Part shown: piece by piece, positions 1 through 8,283 of the stretch
Position numbering within the stretch: the first letter of the stretch is position 1
Layout: each line of letters begins with the position of its first letter
Made by a program: the position numbers and the translations under genes
The notes under the pieces: model-generated
What the model was told of the DNA's origin: nothing
The model's input: only the letters and a program-made list of their open reading frames with translations
The model's database searches: none
Assembly (NCBI RefSeq): GCF_041435355.1
Contig: NZ_CP108442.1
Span: 3,906,001-3,970,000, forward strand
DNA: 64,000 nucleotides
Source of the DNA: Streptomyces sp. NBC_01276
GTDB lineage: Bacteria; Actinomycetota; Actinomycetes; Streptomycetales; Streptomycetaceae
Reading direction: 5' to 3'

Positions 1-297
1 GAGGCCGTGGCCGGCCTCGTCCTGCACCTTGGCCATCAGGATCGCCTTGCGGCGCAGGGAGGGCGCGCGGGTGATCCAGTTGGCCTCGGGCTGCATGCCG
101 ATGATCTCGGAGTGGGCGTGCTGGGCCATCTGGCGGACCAGCGAGGCGCGGTACTCGTCGGGCATCCAGTCGCGCGGTTCCACCCGCTCGTCCGCCGCCA
201 CGGCGGCGTCGAAGGACGCCCGCAGCTGATCCGCGAGGTCCCCGGACCGCGCGTCCGCTGTGCTTGACGTGCCCGTTTCCGGGGTCACTGCGACCAT
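1..297 (-). CDS. paaA: 1,2-phenylacetyl-CoA epoxidase subunit PaaA (3' part outside window)
   Basis: This is the N-terminal 99 residues of PaaA, the catalytic di-iron subunit of the multicomponent phenylacetyl-CoA epoxidase, which starts aerobic phenylacetate breakdown in the cytoplasm. The stretch [20 protein letters not shown] followed by [20 protein letters not shown] and KVQDEAGHG is the family signature. The Glu of HSEIIG and the ExxH of DEAGHG correspond to iron ligands in characterised PaaA. The ATG at 297 is the first in-frame start and is preceded by a leader carrying a TetR-type operator (335-348). The gene runs off the left edge, where the rest of paaABCDE is expected. PaaN and PaaH about 5 kb to the right fit the same pathway. 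Confidence 0.93.
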   Translation of the reverse strand, partial: MVAVTPETGTSSTADARSGDLADQLRASFDAAVAADERVEPRDWMPDEYRASLVRQMAQHAHSEIIGMQPEANWITRAPSLRRKAILMAKVQDEAGHGL

Positions 298-334
298 CCC
301 GGCCCCCTGTCAGAGTGTGCCGTCCGCCCGACCG

Positions 335-348
335 ACCGATCGTTCGGT
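335..348. promoter_or_regulatory. TetR-type operator upstream of paaA
   Basis: The sequence ACCGATCGTTCGGT is an inverted repeat (ACCGA-N4-TCGGT) 38 bp upstream of the paaA start. Its reverse complement is identical over 14 bp to the site at 6676-6689 between paaN and paaH, and differs at one base from the site at 9866-9879 before the bkd operon. The spacing and symmetry are typical for a TetR dimer. The TetR gene at 8280-8867 is the obvious candidate binder (inference). Confidence 0.7.
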
Positions 349-432
349 TCATCCGCTTCAATGGTGAGACGGCGGCCCGTAGGGTGTCAACCTCTGTGGG
401 CAACCCTGTGGACGCCGGATGATCGGGGCGGG

Positions 433-1107
433 ATGGATTCGAACGAGCACGAGCCCGTGGAAGAAGCCCCTCCGGAGCCGCGGAAGGCGCCGCCCCGGGC
501 GCCCGGGATCACCGGGCTGTCCGCCCCGTACCGCGTCCTCGCGGCCTTCGCCCTCGCGGCCGTGGCCGTCGCCGCCTGCACCCATCTGGCGCTCGTTTTC
601 CTGCACGTCGCCCCGTCCAACACGGTCAGCAAGCGGAACGCGGCGCTGATCGACGGCTGGATCTACCCCGAGTTCGAACAGAACTGGAAGCTCTTCGCGC
701 CCAACCCCCTCCAGCAGAACATCGCCGTCGAGGTCCGCGCCCAGGTCCGCACCGGGGGCGGCGAGCTCGTCACCAGCGGCTGGCGCGACCTGTCCGCCGA
801 GGACGGCGCCGCCATCCGGCACAATCCGCTGCCGAGCCACACCGAGCAGAACGAGCTCCGCCGGGCCTGGGACTTCTTCACCGGCTCCCACGACGACGAC
901 AACAAGCCGACCGGCGAGCGCGGCGCGCTCTCCGAGGAGTACCTGCGGCGCATCGCGCTGGAGCGGCTCGTCCCCGTCTACCGCGAGGGCCGGATCCTGC
1001 GCGTCCAGCTGCGCTCGGCGACGCGGTCCGTACCCGCGCCGAGCTGGAGCGACGAGAAGACCGACACCCAGACGTACTACCGGGAGCTGCCGTGGTGGAC
1101 CGTGTGA
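433..1107 (+). CDS. DUF5819 family membrane-anchored protein
   Basis: A 224-residue protein with a proline-rich cytoplasmic head, one hydrophobic segment (about residues 34-56, AAFALAAVAVAACTHLALVF) and an extracytoplasmic domain carrying the family hallmark FEQNWKLFAPNPLQQN. An upstream in-frame ATG at 361 is possible, but the added 24 residues look non-coding, so the start at 433 behind a GGGGCGGG tract is preferred. It overlaps the next gene (HTTM protein) by 16 bp, so the two are translationally coupled and probably form a complex. The DUF5819/HTTM arrangement resembles the SdpA/SdpB pair of Bacillus peptide-toxin maturation (inference from architecture only). Confidence 0.85.
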   Translation: MDSNEHEPVEEAPPEPRKAPPRAPGITGLSAPYRVLAAFALAAVAVAACTHLALVFLHVAPSNTVSKRNAALIDGWIYPEFEQNWKLFAPNPLQQNIAVEVRAQVRTGGGELVTSGWRDLSAEDGAAIRHNPLPSHTEQNELRRAWDFFTGSHDDDNKPTGERGALSEEYLRRIALERLVPVYREGRILRVQLRSATRSVPAPSWSDEKTDTQTYYRELPWWTV

Positions 1108-2441
1108 GACGGGCGCTCGCGAAGGTCACCGGGGAGGCGCTGGGGCCCTACCAGAGCGCCGTGGTCCGCATCGGATTCGCCGGGACCTGGCTGCTCTTCC
1201 TCCTGTGCGAGTTCCCCGACCGGCACCAGCTCTACGGCCCCGACGGGCCGTGGAGCTGGCGGCTGGCGGAGCGGCTGGTGGCCTCCAACCACGCCTTCAC
1301 CGTGCTGCTGTGGTCGCGCTCCACCCTCTGGTTCGAGCTCGTCTACGCCGTCGCCGTGCTCGCGAGCGCGCTGCTGCTGCTGGGCTGGCGGACCCGGGCG
1401 ACGTCCGTCGTCTTCATGGTCGGCGTGCTCTCGCTGCAGAACCGCAGCGTGTTCATGGGCGACGGCGGGGACAACGTCATCCACCTCATGGCCGTCTACC
1501 TGGTCCTGACGCGCTGCGCGCGGGTGTGGTCGCTCGACGCGCGGCGGGCCCGTCTGCGGGGCTCGGCCTCGGCCGGAGCGGCGGGGCCGGTGCTCTGGGG
1601 GGTGCTGGGCGCGGTCCTCGCGTACGGGGCGGCGACCGGGCGCCTGGGCGGCGGCTGGCTCGCGGCCTTCGCGGCGCTGTGGGCGGGACCGGCACTGTGG
1701 TGGGTGGCCGACCGGCACGAGCGGTCGGGAGAACGCCCGGGAGGGGCGGGCGGTGAGGGGGCCGGGGAAGCGCCCGGCGAGGATGCCGGTGCGGCGCCCG
1801 GCCGGGCGCCCGGCCGGGGTGCCGGGGAGCGGGCCGTGCGGCGGGCCGGCGAGGGGCGGGCCTTCCTCGACGTGCTGGCGAACCTGCTGCACAACGCCGG
1901 AATGCTGGTCATCATGGCCGAGGTGTGCCTGATCTACGCGACGGCCGGCTGGTACAAGATCCAGGGCTCGCGGTGGCAGGACGGGACCGCGCTGTACTAC
2001 CCCCTCCGGCTGGACTACTTCGCGCCGTGGCCGGAGCTGTCGGACGTGCTCGCGGGGAGCGGGGTGATGGTGATGCTGGTGTCGTACGGGACGGTGGCGG
2101 TGCAGGTGGCGTTTCCGTTCACGCTGTTCAACCGCCGGGTCAAGAACGTGCTGCTGGCGCTGATGATGCTGGAGCACGCGGGGATCGCGGTACTGCTGGG
2201 GCTCCCGTTCTTCTCGCTGGCGATGATCGCCGCCGACGCGGTGTTCCTGCCGACGGGGTTCCTGGTGTGGGTGGGGGCGAGGGTCGTGCGGGGCCGGTCC
2301 CCCGCCCGCCCCCGGCCCGTCCGCCGGGCCGCGCCCGGACCGCGGGGGCCCCGCCCCCTGACCCCCGCGCCCCGGACGCCGGCGGAGCCGGAACCGGTGG
2401 GGCGTGACGGCGCGGTCGGGGCGGGCGGCGCGGGCTCGTAA
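1092..2441 (+). CDS. HTTM (vitamin K-dependent gamma-carboxylase-like) multipass membrane protein
   Basis: A 449-residue polytopic membrane protein. It begins with LGPYQSAVVRIGFAGTWLLF and contains the LWSRSTLWFELVYAVAVLA and NRSVFMGDGGDNVIHLMAVY segments typical of HTTM-domain proteins. A low-complexity Gly/Ala/Arg/Glu loop (roughly residues 210-255) separates the N- and C-terminal membrane bundles. The start is a GTG with GGGAG a few bases upstream, inside the end of the DUF5819 gene. HTTM proteins include SdpB-like factors, and the substrate here is unknown. The C-terminal tail (about 55 residues) is Pro/Arg-rich and variable-looking. Confidence 0.85.
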   Translation: MVDRVRRALAKVTGEALGPYQSAVVRIGFAGTWLLFLLCEFPDRHQLYGPDGPWSWRLAERLVASNHAFTVLLWSRSTLWFELVYAVAVLASALLLLGWRTRATSVVFMVGVLSLQNRSVFMGDGGDNVIHLMAVYLVLTRCARVWSLDARRARLRGSASAGAAGPVLWGVLGAVLAYGAATGRLGGGWLAAFAALWAGPALWWVADRHERSGERPGGAGGEGAGEAPGEDAGAAPGRAPGRGAGERAVRRAGEGRAFLDVLANLLHNAGMLVIMAEVCLIYATAGWYKIQGSRWQDGTALYYPLRLDYFAPWPELSDVLAGSGVMVMLVSYGTVAVQVAFPFTLFNRRVKNVLLALMMLEHAGIAVLLGLPFFSLAMIAADAVFLPTGFLVWVGARVVRGRSPARPRPVRRAAPGPRGPRPLTPAPRTPAEPEPVGRDGAVGAGGAGS

Positions 2442-2451
2442 GGTCGGCGGT

Positions 2452-3222
2452 ATGAGTGAGCAGCGGGAATTCGGTGAGGCCGGCCGGGAGTGGCGGGAAG
2501 CGGTCGGGCGGGACGGGGTGGTGCTGCTCGACGGGTTCCACGCCCTGAAGCACGCCCTGCGCTTCGGGGCCGAGGTGCTGGTGGCCGTCGCCGACGACCC
2601 CGCCGCGGTACGGGCGCTCGCCGACGGCCTGGCCCCCGACGTGGCCCCCGGGGTGGCCCGGCTGGTGCGGTCCGGCGCGCTCAAGGAGCTGCTCCCCCGC
2701 GTGCACCCCACCGGGGTCGCCGCCCTCGCCGTGCGCCCCGACCGGGAAGCCGGAAGGGCCGCCCTCGCCAGGACCCCCCGGCCGGCTCCGATCGTGCTGC
2801 TCGACAACCCGCGCAACCTCGGCAACGTCGGGGCGGTCGTCCGTCTCGCGGCCGGTTTCGGCGCCACCGGTGTGGTGACCCGTGGCGACCTCGACCCGTG
2901 GCACCCCAACGTGGTCCGGGCCGGGGCGGGACTGCACTACGCCACCACCGTGGACCGGATGGAGCTGGAGGAGCTGCCCTCCGGGCCGGTGTACGCGCTC
3001 GACCCGGAGGGCGAGGACATCCGTTCCCTCACGCTCCCGGACGACGCCCTGCTCGCCTTCGGGTCGGAACGCCACGGCATCTCGCCGGAGCTGCGCGCCC
3101 GCGCCGACCACCTGGTGTCCCTGCCGATGCGCCCGCAGGTCTCCAGCTACAACCTGGCCACCAGCGTGGCCATGACCCTCTTCCACTGGGGCGGGCCCCA
3201 CGAGGGTGTTACGGGCCGGTAG
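2452..3222 (+). CDS. TrmH/SpoU family rRNA or tRNA 2'-O-methyltransferase
   Basis: A 256-residue SPOUT methyltransferase. The three SPOUT motifs are visible: LLDNPRNLGNVGAVVRLAAG (motif 1), LLAFGSERHGIS (motif 2) and LPMRPQVSSYNLATSVAMTL (motif 3, knot and SAM pocket). An N-terminal substrate-binding extension (HALKHALRFGAEVLVAVADD) is as in TrmH-type RNA methyltransferases. The ATG at 2452 is chosen over a GTG at 2404 because homology-like sequence starts at MSEQREFGEAGREWREAV. It lies 10 bp after the HTTM gene and may be co-transcribed. The exact RNA target cannot be read from sequence. Confidence 0.9.
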   Translation: MSEQREFGEAGREWREAVGRDGVVLLDGFHALKHALRFGAEVLVAVADDPAAVRALADGLAPDVAPGVARLVRSGALKELLPRVHPTGVAALAVRPDREAGRAALARTPRPAPIVLLDNPRNLGNVGAVVRLAAGFGATGVVTRGDLDPWHPNVVRAGAGLHYATTVDRMELEELPSGPVYALDPEGEDIRSLTLPDDALLAFGSERHGISPELRARADHLVSLPMRPQVSSYNLATSVAMTLFHWGGPHEGVTGR

Positions 3223-3779
3223 CGCGTGGCCGGAAAAGACGCACGCGGGTGACGTCGGGCGGGTCCGGGGGGCCACCCCGGAAGCTCCGCCCGACCGCTG
3301 CGCTGCACCTACCAGGCTCAACTCAGCTCGACGTATCTAACGACAGGGCCCCGGCGAAGATTCCCTCACATTAGGGAGAGGGTGCGGTAACGGCCAGGAA
3401 ATTCCCCAGAGCTGGGGCATGTACCGGCGTTCGAGTACGCATTTCGACACTCCGGTGGCCGGAATCGGGTGCACGGCGCGGTGGAATTCAGGAAGTGGTA
3501 CCGGCACTCGGTGACAGGCCGGCGGGCGGCCGTCCGGGGACCCGGGAGGGTCCGAAGACCGGACAACATGTGCGCCCACCTGGGGGCAAGTCGCCCTGAA
3601 ATCAAACAGGATGATCGATTCCGTGATCATAGGGAGACGTTACGTGATGACCGGTGGCGTCCGTTATTCTCCCTTCGGAGTACATGGGCCGCGCTCTCGC
3701 CAAGCGCTTCGTGCCCGCGCCTGCCAAAAAGCTGCACCTACCAATCAAATTGAATCAGCAAAGTAAAAGGGATGCTCAT
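3223..3779. other. 557-bp intergenic region with small inverted repeats
   Basis: There is no convincing coding potential: base composition is relaxed and third-position GC bias is lost. A CCGGGG/CCCCGG hairpin at 3265-3281 could end the trmH transcript. A CCCCAG-AG-CTGGGG repeat lies at 3404-3417. TGATC-N8-GATCA (3612-3629) is a Crp-like dyad upstream of the small membrane protein and its Crp-type regulator and could be an autoregulatory site (inference). The long leader suggests a regulated promoter. Confidence 0.5.
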
Positions 3780-4070
3780 ATGCTTCTCCTCAGCGCTGTC
3801 ATGATCACCGGCCTGGTGGCTGCCGTCCTCGGGGTCGCCGTCTGGCGCCTCACCTCCACCCCGCGCTGGATCCCCGCCGTCATCGGCTCGGTCGGCGGCG
3901 TCCTGCTCGCGCTGCCCCCCGTCTTCGCCTCGCTGCAGCCGGCCGCCCTGCGCCCGGCCGCTCCGGAGGCCTACGCGACCCTCGCGCCCGCCGCCCCCCG
4001 GGTGCCCGTCGCTCCCCCGGTGTCGCCGGCGCGGCCGGGCGGTGCCGGCACGGGTACGACCGTCCTGTGA
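3780..4070 (+). CDS. Small single-pass membrane protein
   Basis: A 96-residue protein with two hydrophobic segments (LLLSAVMITGLVAAVLGVAV and WIPAVIGSVGGVLLALPPVF) followed by an Ala/Pro-rich tail that ends GTGTTVL. The ATG at 3780 has AAAGGGA at good spacing. An upstream in-frame ATG (3654) would add 42 residues without such a signal. Its stop overlaps the GTG of the following Crp/Fnr-type regulator (GTGA), so the two are coupled. Function unknown. Confidence 0.75.
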   Translation: MLLLSAVMITGLVAAVLGVAVWRLTSTPRWIPAVIGSVGGVLLALPPVFASLQPAALRPAAPEAYATLAPAAPRVPVAPPVSPARPGGAGTGTTVL

Positions 4071-4813
4071 CCCCCGCCCGTCGCTTCAAGCGGCACGAAC
4101 TGGGCTTCGGGGACTACCCGTTCTTCCGGTCGCTGAGCACCGAGCTGTGTCAGGAGATCTTCCAGGCGTCCCGCGTCCGCCAGTACGGGCGCGGGGCGCG
4201 CATCCGGGGCATGACGGTCCGGGGCGGGGACTCGGTCCACATCGTCCTCAACGACACCGGCATCGTGTCGGAGGAGCTCGTGCACCACGAGGCGTCGACG
4301 CTGCGCTTCCGGCACCAGGGCCACGTCCTCGGCGACCTCGACGTCTTCGCCTCGTCCAGGGCGCCCCTGGCCATGGCGCTGACGACCACGGTGACGATGG
4401 CCGTGCCGATGAACGTGATGCGGTCGATGGTGGGCAAGCACCCCACCCTCATGCGGGCGGTGAGCGTGGCGATCACGGAGCGCTTGCGCACCGGCGACCG
4501 GGTCTACGGGATGTTCGCGCGGCCCGCCGAACAGCGCCTGTGCGGGCTCTTCCTGGAGCTGCTGGACAGGTCCGGCTTCATGACGGAGGACGGCTACCGG
4601 GTCGAGGGACCCTCGCAGCTGGATCTGGCCCAGGCGCTCATGCTCTCCCGCGCCACCGTCGAGAACGCGTTGCGCTCGCTGCGGGCCAAGCAGGTGGTGA
4701 GGACCTCGTACCGCTCCTACACCTTCCCCGACCTGAAGCTGCTGGAGAAGGTCGAGGCGTCCGGCGCGGCCGCCGCCTCCACCCCCGCCGCGGGCTCCGC
4801 GGAGTGCGCCTGA
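4067..4813 (+). CDS. Crp/Fnr family transcriptional regulator
   Basis: A 248-residue protein with an N-terminal cyclic-nucleotide-binding-like beta barrel (about residues 18-135), a dimerisation helix and a C-terminal winged helix (SQLDLAQALMLSRATVENAL, about residues 184-205). There is no Cys cluster for an Fe-S sensor, and the canonical cAMP-binding RS motif is not evident, so the effector is unknown. It starts with GTG overlapping the stop of the small membrane protein. The dyad at 3612-3629 may be its own operator (inference). Confidence 0.85.
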   Translation: MTPARRFKRHELGFGDYPFFRSLSTELCQEIFQASRVRQYGRGARIRGMTVRGGDSVHIVLNDTGIVSEELVHHEASTLRFRHQGHVLGDLDVFASSRAPLAMALTTTVTMAVPMNVMRSMVGKHPTLMRAVSVAITERLRTGDRVYGMFARPAEQRLCGLFLELLDRSGFMTEDGYRVEGPSQLDLAQALMLSRATVENALRSLRAKQVVRTSYRSYTFPDLKLLEKVEASGAAAASTPAAGSAECA

Positions 4814-4893
4814 GGCGGTGACGGCCGGCCCCGGGGCCGCGGACCGGGCCCCGGAGCGGGGCCGCGGGCGGTGGCCGCGGGGCCGTCGGCGGG

Positions 4894-6576
4894 CTACGCC
4901 TGGCGGCGGACCTCCACCACGCGGAAGCGGTTCGAGACGAAGGCGCCGTCACAAAGGGCCGCGTTCGCCGCGGGGTTGCCGCCCGAGCCGTGGAAGTCGG
5001 AGAAGGCCGCGGTCTGGTTGACGTAGACCCCGCCCGTGAGGTTGAGGGACAGCTGCGCCGACTCCTCCAGGCAGACCTCCTCGATGGCCCGCTCGGTGTC
5101 CGGGGAAGTGGTGTACGCGCCCACCGTCATCGCGCCCTTCTCCCGCACCGTACGGCGCAGCAGGTCGAGGGCGTCCGCCGTGGAGTCGACGGCCACGGCG
5201 AAGGAGACGGGGCCGAAGCACTCCGAGAGGTACGCGGCCTCCGGGTCGGGCTTGGAGGCGTCCAGCTTGACCATCACCGGGGTGCGGACGACCGCGTCCG
5301 GGAACTCGGGGTTGACCACCTCGCGGGAGGCGAGGGCGACCTCGCCCAGCCCGGCGGCCGCCTCCAGGCGGGACTTGACGTCCGGGTTGACCAGCGCGCC
5401 CAGCAGCGCGTTGGCGCGGGCGTCGTCGCCCAGCAGGCCGCCGACGGAGGCCGCGAGGTCGGCGACGACCTCGTCGTACGTCTTGTGCCCGGCGTCCGTC
5501 CCGATGCCGTCGCGCGGGATCAGCAGGTTCTGCGGGGTGGTGCACATCTGGCCGCTGTAGAGGGAGAGCGAAAAGGCCAGGTTCGACAGCATCCCCTTGT
5601 AGTCGGAGGTCGAGTCGATGAGGACGGTGTTGACGCCCGCCTTCTCCGTGTAGACCTGCGCCTGGCGGGCGTTGGTCTCCAGCCAGTCGCCGAACTCGGT
5701 GGACCCGGTGTAGTCGATCAGCTTGATCTCCGGGCGGACCGCGAGGGTCTTGGCGATGCCCTCGCCCGGCCGCTCGACCGCGAGGGCCACCAGGTTCGGG
5801 TCGAAGCCCGCCTCGGCGAGGACCTCGCGGGCCACCCGCACGGTCAGCGCCAGCGGGAGCACGGCGCGCGGGTGCGGCTTGACCAGGACGGCGTTGCCGG
5901 TGGCCAGGGAGGCGAACAGGCCCGGGTAGCCGTTCCAGGTGGGGAAGGTGTTGCAGCCGATCATCAGGGCGATTCCGCGCGGGACCGCCGTGAAGGTCTT
6001 GCCGAGCTCCAGCGGGTCGCGCTTGCCCTGCGGCTTCGACCAGTCGGCCTGCCCCGGGACGCGGGTCTGCTCCTCGTAGGCGTAGGCGACGGCCTCCAGG
6101 CCGCGGTCCTGGGCGTGGGGGCCGCCCGCCTGGAAGGCCATCATGAAGGCCTGGCCGCTGGTGTGCATGACCGCGTGCGCGAACTCGTGGGTGCGGGCGG
6201 AGATGCGGGCGAGGATCTCGACGGAGACCAGGGCGCGGGTCTCGGGACCGGCGTCCCGCCAGGCGGCGATGCCGGCCTTCATGGCGGGCAGCAGCACGTC
6301 GGGGTCGACGTGCGGGTACTCCACGCCCAGCTCCGGGCCGTACGGGGACACCTCCCCGCCCGTCCAGCCGTCGGTGCCGGGCTGGCCGAGGTCGAAGCGG
6401 GTGCCGCGGACGGCCTCGAAGGCGGCGAGGCCGTCGGCCGGGGCGGTCTCCCCGTAGGCCTTGGGGTGCTCGGGGTGCGGGGACCAGTAGGCCCGGCTTC
6501 GGATGGCGGCGAGCGCCTGATCCAGGGTGTTCCGGTGCTTCTCGGTCAGCTGGGTGAGGGTGAGCTCGGCGGCCAT
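4894..6576 (-). CDS. paaN: Phenylacetate degradation aldehyde dehydrogenase PaaN
   Basis: A 560-residue aldehyde-dehydrogenase-superfamily enzyme of the PaaN type, which acts on the ring-opened semialdehyde of oxepin-CoA catabolism and lacks the fused MaoC hydratase of E. coli PaaZ. Diagnostic stretches are MAAELTLTQLTEKHRNTLDQ, YWSPHPEHPKAYGE, NTFPTWNGYPGLFASLATGN, VYTEKAGVNTVLIDS and LYSGQMCTTPQNLLIPRDG (nucleophilic Cys in SGQMC). The ATG at 6576 has AGGAG about 9 bp upstream. It is divergent from paaH, with a shared 168-bp promoter region that holds a TetR-type operator. Confidence 0.94.
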   Translation of the reverse strand: MAAELTLTQLTEKHRNTLDQALAAIRSRAYWSPHPEHPKAYGETAPADGLAAFEAVRGTRFDLGQPGTDGWTGGEVSPYGPELGVEYPHVDPDVLLPAMKAGIAAWRDAGPETRALVSVEILARISARTHEFAHAVMHTSGQAFMMAFQAGGPHAQDRGLEAVAYAYEEQTRVPGQADWSKPQGKRDPLELGKTFTAVPRGIALMIGCNTFPTWNGYPGLFASLATGNAVLVKPHPRAVLPLALTVRVAREVLAEAGFDPNLVALAVERPGEGIAKTLAVRPEIKLIDYTGSTEFGDWLETNARQAQVYTEKAGVNTVLIDSTSDYKGMLSNLAFSLSLYSGQMCTTPQNLLIPRDGIGTDAGHKTYDEVVADLAASVGGLLGDDARANALLGALVNPDVKSRLEAAAGLGEVALASREVVNPEFPDAVVRTPVMVKLDASKPDPEAAYLSECFGPVSFAVAVDSTADALDLLRRTVREKGAMTVGAYTTSPDTERAIEEVCLEESAQLSLNLTGGVYVNQTAAFSDFHGSGGNPAANAALCDGAFVSNRFRVVEVRRQA

Positions 6577-6675
6577 CAGGGACCAACTCCTCGTTGAGCC
6601 GGGCAGGATCAGGCTGGTTCGCAGGCTGAGATCGATGCGGGGGCGGGTGAAGAAGAGCAGACTGGAGCTAGAGTA

Positions 6676-6689
6676 ACCGAACGATCGGT
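6676..6689. promoter_or_regulatory. TetR-type operator between paaN and paaH
   Basis: ACCGAACGATCGGT lies in the divergent paaN/paaH promoter region and is a perfect 14-bp match (inverted) to the site before paaA. Even the flanks agree (AACCGAACGATCGGTCGG in both). One site in the middle could control both genes. Confidence 0.72.
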
Positions 6690-6713
6690 CGGGACAAGAG
6701 GGCCCGGCGGACC

Positions 6714-6722
6714 TGTGGACAA
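6714..6722. promoter_or_regulatory. DnaA-box-like 9-mer (TGTGGACAA)
   Basis: TGTGGACAA is the exact complement of TTGTCCACA, the reported Streptomyces DnaA-box consensus, 23 bp upstream of the paaH start. A second exact copy lies at 9823-9831 and a one-mismatch copy at 395-403, each near an ACCGA-N4-TCGGT operator. Whether DnaA binds is untested. Confidence 0.4.
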
Positions 6723-6744
6723 CCCGGTGCGGGAGGATCAGGAC

Positions 6745-8283
6745 ATGACAGCAATCGAGCGGTCCGGCACTGTGGCGGTCATCGGCGCCGGAACCATGGG
6801 ACAGGGCATCGCCCAGGTGGCCCTTCTCGCAGGTCACCGCGTGCTGATCCACGACATCGACCACGACCTCGCCGCCGCCGGGGCCGCCCTCGTGCGCGAG
6901 CGCGTCGAGCGGATGGCCGCGAAGGGCCGCCTGGATCGCGCCGAGGCCGAGGACGCGATCGGCCGGATCGGTGCGGCCGACGGCCTGGCCGCCCTCGCGG
7001 ACGCGGCGCTCGTCATCGAGGCGGTCGTCGAGGACGTCTCCGTCAAGCGGGCCCTGTTCGCCTCGGTCGAAGGGGTGGTCGCGCAGGACGCCCTGCTGGC
7101 GACCAACACCTCCTCGCTCTCCGTCACCGAGCTCGCCGCCGGCCTCGCCCACCCCGGCCGCTTCCTCGGCCTGCACTTCTTCAACCCGGCCCCGCTGCTC
7201 CCGCTCGTCGAGGTGGTCAGCGGTTTCGCGACCGATCCGGCCGCCGCCGAGCGTGCGTACGACACGGTCCTGAGCTGGGGGAAGACGCCGGTCCGCTGCG
7301 CCGACACCCCCGGCTTCATCGTCAACCGGATCGCCCGCCCCTTCTACGCCGAGGCCTTCGCGGTGTACGAGGAGCGGGGCGCCGACCCGGCCACCATCGA
7401 CGCCGTCCTGCGCGAGAGCGGCGGCTTCAAGATGGGCCCCTTCCAGCTGACCGACCTGATCGGCCAGGACGTCAACGAGGCCGTCACCCGGTCCGTCTGG
7501 GAGTCGTTCTTCCGGAGCCCCAAGTTCACCCCCTCGCTCGCGCAGCGCCGGCTGGTCCAGTCGGGCCGCCTCGGCCGCAAGTCCGGGCACGGCTGGTTCC
7601 CGTACGGGGAGGGCGCCGAGGTGCCCGCGCCGCACACGGCCGGCCCCGAGGAGGCGCCGGACAAGGTCACGATCGTCGGCGACCTCGGTCCCGCGGCGCA
7701 GCTGGCGGAGCTCCTGGAGGAGGCCGGGATCGCGGTGACGGCCACCGGCCACGGGGGTCCGTACATCCAGCTGCCGGGGGAGGGCCAGCTGGTGCTCGCG
7801 GACGGCAAGACCGCGGTCGAGTTCGCCGACGTCGTCTACTTCGACCTCGCGCTCGACTACCGCGGCGCCACCCGGATCGCGCTCTCCGCCAGCGAGGACA
7901 CCACCGAGCGGACCCTCGCCGAGGCGGTCGGCCTCTTCCAGCGGCTCGGCAAGCAGGTCTCCGTCATCGGCGACGTCCCGGGCATGATCGTCGCCCGGAC
8001 GGTCGCGATGCTGATCGACCTCACCGCCGACGCCCTGGCGCGCGGCGTGGCCACCGCCGAGGACATCGACACCGCGATGCGGCTCGGCGTCAACTACCCG
8101 CTGGGCCCGGCCGAATGGCACGACCGGCTCGGCCGCGACTGGGCGTACGACCTGCTGCACCACCTGGACGAGCGCTGTCCGGGCGGCCGCTACGCGCCCT
8201 CGCTGGCCCTGTTCAAGCTCGGATACGCGGAAGGCGCCGACGGCGGGGACGACGAGGCGGACGAGGCGGAGGAGACCGGATGA
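6745..8283 (+). CDS. paaH: 3-hydroxyacyl-CoA dehydrogenase (PaaH type)
   Basis: A 512-residue NAD-dependent 3-hydroxyacyl-CoA dehydrogenase, longer than the common ~290-residue form because the C-terminal 3HCDH domain is repeated, as in PaaH/PaaC. The Rossmann motif is VIGAGTMGQGIAQVALLAGH, followed by NTSSLSVTELA, GLHFFNPAPLLPLVEVVSG and DTPGFIVNRIARPFYAEA. The second domain shows DVPGMIVARTVAMLIDLTAD and MRLGVNYPLGPAEW. The ATG at 6745 has GGGAGGA upstream. The stop overlaps the TetR start (ATGA), so enzyme and regulator form one operon. It probably oxidises 3-hydroxyadipyl-CoA late in the PAA pathway. Confidence 0.92.
   Translation: MTAIERSGTVAVIGAGTMGQGIAQVALLAGHRVLIHDIDHDLAAAGAALVRERVERMAAKGRLDRAEAEDAIGRIGAADGLAALADAALVIEAVVEDVSVKRALFASVEGVVAQDALLATNTSSLSVTELAAGLAHPGRFLGLHFFNPAPLLPLVEVVSGFATDPAAAERAYDTVLSWGKTPVRCADTPGFIVNRIARPFYAEAFAVYEERGADPATIDAVLRESGGFKMGPFQLTDLIGQDVNEAVTRSVWESFFRSPKFTPSLAQRRLVQSGRLGRKSGHGWFPYGEGAEVPAPHTAGPEEAPDKVTIVGDLGPAAQLAELLEEAGIAVTATGHGGPYIQLPGEGQLVLADGKTAVEFADVVYFDLALDYRGATRIALSASEDTTERTLAEAVGLFQRLGKQVSVIGDVPGMIVARTVAMLIDLTADALARGVATAEDIDTAMRLGVNYPLGPAEWHDRLGRDWAYDLLHHLDERCPGGRYAPSLALFKLGYAEGADGGDDEADEAEETG

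Noticed and set aside
3469..3753. 94-codon frame in the 3.2-3.8 kb gap
   Set aside because: No ribosome-binding site, relaxed codon use, Arg-rich composition.
6577..8163. N-terminal extension of the PaaN frame by more than 500 codons
   Set aside because: It lies antisense to paaH and ends at a proper ATG with AGGAG at 6576; the extension is a shadow.
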